In this document: piece after piece, positions 5,403 through 6,968 of the stretch | How the letters are laid out: each line of letters begins with the position of its first letter | Position numbering within the stretch: the stretch's first letter is position 1 | NCBI GenBank assembly: GCA_026389055.1 | Contig: JAPLIO010000084.1 | Coordinates: forward strand, 1 to 6,968 | From: Candidatus Melainabacteria bacterium | GTDB taxonomy: Bacteria; Cyanobacteriota; Vampirovibrionia; Vampirovibrionales; JAJTHC01 | DNA length: 6,968 nucleotides | Direction of reading: 5' to 3' | The notes under the pieces: generated by a model | What the model saw: the letters and a program-made list of their open reading frames with translations, nothing else | Databases searched by the model: none | Told to the model about the DNA's origin: nothing | Translations under genes and position numbers: made by a program

Positions 5403-5864
5403 TTAATTTCTGGTTGTAGATAAGGCTGAAGCAAAAGGGTCTGCATTGTAAACAGGTTGTTGAAAACCAAACCGCTTCCAGTTAGGCCAAGAACTAGTAT
5501 CGCCTAAAAAAGCCGTTGCAGGGTCGCAATTGCCTTCCCAAAAACCATCAATGACGGTTTCATCATAATTGACCACTACCTTACGAATACAACTAATGTG
5601 ATGCGTTTGAATTTGAAAGGTATTCGCCGTCCAAATCAACATTTTTCGACCATCCTTGGTATAAAACCAAGTGGTAGGGGTTCCCCAATGACGAGACAAC
5701 TCACTGAATGGTTCGCCAATCCAAGAATCTAATACTTGTTGAATATACGATGCCCCTGAATTGCTAGGGTAGGCGTTGGCTACAGGTTGAATAAAGGCAA
5801 TAACCATAAAAAGAAGTAAGGTAGAAAAGACCGTTGATAAATAGTGAAAAGTCGTGTGTTTCAT
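5403..5864 (-). CDS. Small exported protein with WG.P motif and conserved-looking Cys pair
   Basis: The product is 153 residues from ATG 5864, chosen because GGAG (5877-5874) precedes it by 10 bases and a signal peptide begins there. An upstream in-frame ATG at 5933 lacks a ribosome site. Residues 1-31 form a Sec signal peptide: KH near the start, a hydrophobic core LSTVFSTLLLFMVIAF, and a cleavage site A29-N30-A31. There is no lipobox Cys. The mature part has WIGEPFSELSRHWGTP (48-63), KDGRKMLIW (70-78), C92 and WEGNC113. This matches, from memory, a loose family of small periplasmic or lipoprotein hypotheticals with the pattern W.G....L...WG.P...dG...y...C...g...w..egn.C. The two Cys could form a disulfide. 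A periplasmic or secreted location is inferred. It converges on the coiled-coil protein gene. Confidence 0.85.
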   Translation of the reverse strand: MKHTTFHYLSTVFSTLLLFMVIAFIQPVANAYPSNSGASYIQQVLDSWIGEPFSELSRHWGTPTTWFYTKDGRKMLIWTANTFQIQTHHISCIRKVVVNYDETVIDGFWEGNCDPATAFLGDTSSWPNWKRFGFQQPVYNADPFASALSTTRN

Positions 5865-5922
5865 CACAAAAAAGCTCCATCTAAGAAGTAAGGGAATGAT
5901 TGATGTAAAAGCCAAAAATATC

Positions 5923-6119
5923 GTAACAATCAAGGGGATACTTTTTTGAACAATTGTTACTATTGAAAGAGAAAATATGTATCGCTAATAATATAAAAAC
6001 AACCAGCTAGGGTTTAATGCTTTTTAGGGGCTATTTGTAACGGGTTGTAACAATCTCTTTAGTCTGAAAGAGGATTATCCGAAAGTGAAGATAAGTTACA
6101 TACTATGTGATGTGTAACT
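5923..6119. promoter_or_regulatory. Cluster of GTAAC/GTTAC motifs in divergent intergenic DNA
   Basis: The region between the divergent genes starting at 5864 and 6202 has GTAAC or GTTAC at 5923, 5956, 6037, 6047, 6095 and 6114. Pairs form a perfect inverted repeat GTAACAAT (5923-5930) with ATTGTTAC (5953-5960), a direct repeat TTGTAAC (6035-6041 and 6045-6051, ten bases apart), and an inverted repeat AGTTACA (6094-6100) with TGTAACT (6113-6119). A regulator binding site is plausible. I could not place convincing -35/-10 boxes for either gene. Confidence 0.4.
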
Positions 6120-6201
6120 AGGATTTTTGATTGAAACCAGTCAACCGTATTCAACGATTATTCATCGGTTCAATCATCCACGGAAAGGAGCCTCTTCTAC
6201 C

Positions 6202-6921
6202 ATGATGATGCCTAATAACAACAAGATACAAGCTCCAGAAGCAGCAGGCATTGTGGCTACCGCACCTGTTGAAACCGACCAACGACCCGTAATAACAACT
6301 GCTACCCAGCGTTTACAAAAAATTGCTCGGCAACTAGCACACCCTGTTTTAGCTGATATACAACCGCTTTCTAGCTTCCATGTAGAGCAACAAGCCCCTT
6401 GTACGCTACTGGTATTAGGCAGGACACCCAACCAAGCTAGTAATAAGCACTCAGCTAAGCTGCAAGATAATCAACTCATCTGCCAATTACAAACCCAAGT
6501 AGAGGAAGTAGCTAAGGGGCTACAACAATTACACTGTACGCAACAACTGGAAGCAGAAACGGTGCAATTGTTTAGTAAAATGCAGAAGGCGTTTCAATCT
6601 AAAAATACGACGTTATTTCAGCGTCATTGGAATAGTTGGTTACAGGTGATTGAACTGTTGGAACAACAAACCACGACCCTTTACGGTACTAGCCAACCCG
6701 AAGATAAAGCGACTTTTTTCACCCCTTATGGTTTACCTAGTTGGTTGTTTGAAAAGGCTGTGCCTGAAGCGAAAGAAGCCATTGATTGTTATGAGCAGTT
6801 TTGGTTAAGCCAACAACAAGAAACAAACACACGCCATGAAAATGCCCAATTTTATAGTAACCAAGTACAAATAAAATTAGAAAATTGGTTGGCTGCTAAA
6901 ACCGCACCAAAATCTAACTAA
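6202..6921 (+). CDS. Gln-rich helical protein of unknown function
   Basis: I do not recognise this 239-residue product. The start at 6202 (ATGATGATG) is chosen because AAAGGAG (6184-6190) sits 11 bases upstream. An in-frame TTG at 6127 would add 25 residues but has no ribosome site. The first 30 residues look disordered. Residues 32-55 and about 84-160 look helical and unusually Gln-rich (QLQTQVEEVAKGLQQL, then HWNSWLQVIELLEQQ). A less helical segment with FFTPYGLPSWLF (172-183) follows, then another helical stretch (188-232). There is no signal peptide, membrane segment or recognisable catalytic motif, so a cytoplasmic location is likely. Its ribosome-site leader is nearly identical to that of the 47-residue gene. 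Only 47 bases follow the stop in the window and they contain no terminator hairpin. Confidence 0.8.
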   Translation: MMMPNNNKIQAPEAAGIVATAPVETDQRPVITTATQRLQKIARQLAHPVLADIQPLSSFHVEQQAPCTLLVLGRTPNQASNKHSAKLQDNQLICQLQTQVEEVAKGLQQLHCTQQLEAETVQLFSKMQKAFQSKNTTLFQRHWNSWLQVIELLEQQTTTLYGTSQPEDKATFFTPYGLPSWLFEKAVPEAKEAIDCYEQFWLSQQQETNTRHENAQFYSNQVQIKLENWLAAKTAPKSN

Positions 6922-6968
6922 TCAAGCATTGAGCCTATTTAAATAATCGAAGTTACGGAATAAGGGTA

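Noticed and set aside
6174..6431. Minus-strand open frame opposite the start of the 239-residue gene
   Set aside because: It is Cys/Ala/Ser-rich, antisense to a better supported frame with a good ribosome site.
1..6968. tRNA, rRNA, CRISPR array, transposase or toxin-antitoxin genes
   Set aside because: I looked for cloverleaf-like segments, regularly spaced repeats and known catalytic motifs on both strands and found none. The 47/550 gene pair has a superficially similar small-then-large layout but no toxin or antitoxin motif.

Overview
The window looks like a chromosomal stretch of a bacterium of moderate to low GC. Two housekeeping genes are recognisable, ribosomal protein L9 (rplI) and peptidyl-tRNA hydrolase (pth). 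They sit among lineage-specific genes of unknown function. The style of several unknown proteins (an N-terminal 'P...A.RN.dERRE' membrane protein, and a small coiled-coil protein with 'R..DLELE' near its start) reminds me of the Melainabacteria/Vampirovibrionia relatives of cyanobacteria. That placement is an impression from memory, not a proof.

Layout, left to right. (1) 1-952, minus: a multi-spanning membrane protein gene that runs off the left edge. It is interrupted by an apparent one-base deletion near 717-720. (2) 953-1225: divergent intergenic region with a candidate minus-strand promoter and a strongly base-paired leader before rplI. (3) 1226-1681 rplI and 1762-2376 pth, both plus, separated by a clean intrinsic terminator. 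(4) 2377-2689: intergenic DNA holding a GC-rich block of about 200 bp. It is full of hairpins and is bounded by a perfect 12-bp direct repeat, so it is probably an inserted non-coding repeat. (5) 2690-4563, minus: a two-gene unit, a 47-residue protein followed by a 550-residue protein. Both carry the same short sequence module; the large one adds a long acidic linker and a winged-helix-like C-terminus. (6) 4618-4745: a 128-bp MITE-like element with terminal inverted repeats. One end supplies the -35 box of a good promoter for the two-gene unit. (7) 4971-5315, plus: a small coiled-coil protein gene, converging through a strong bidirectional terminator on (8) 5403-5864, minus: a small exported protein. 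(9) 5865-6201: divergent intergenic region with six GTAAC/GTTAC motifs. (10) 6202-6921, plus: an unrecognised 239-residue Gln-rich, probably helical protein.

rplI and pth serve translation: L9 belongs to the 50S subunit and Pth recycles peptidyl-tRNA. The strongest candidates for something undescribed are the paired small and large proteins sharing one module, their promoter built partly from a MITE end, and the two non-coding repeat elements. I see no tRNA, rRNA, CRISPR array, transposase gene or recognisable defence genes.
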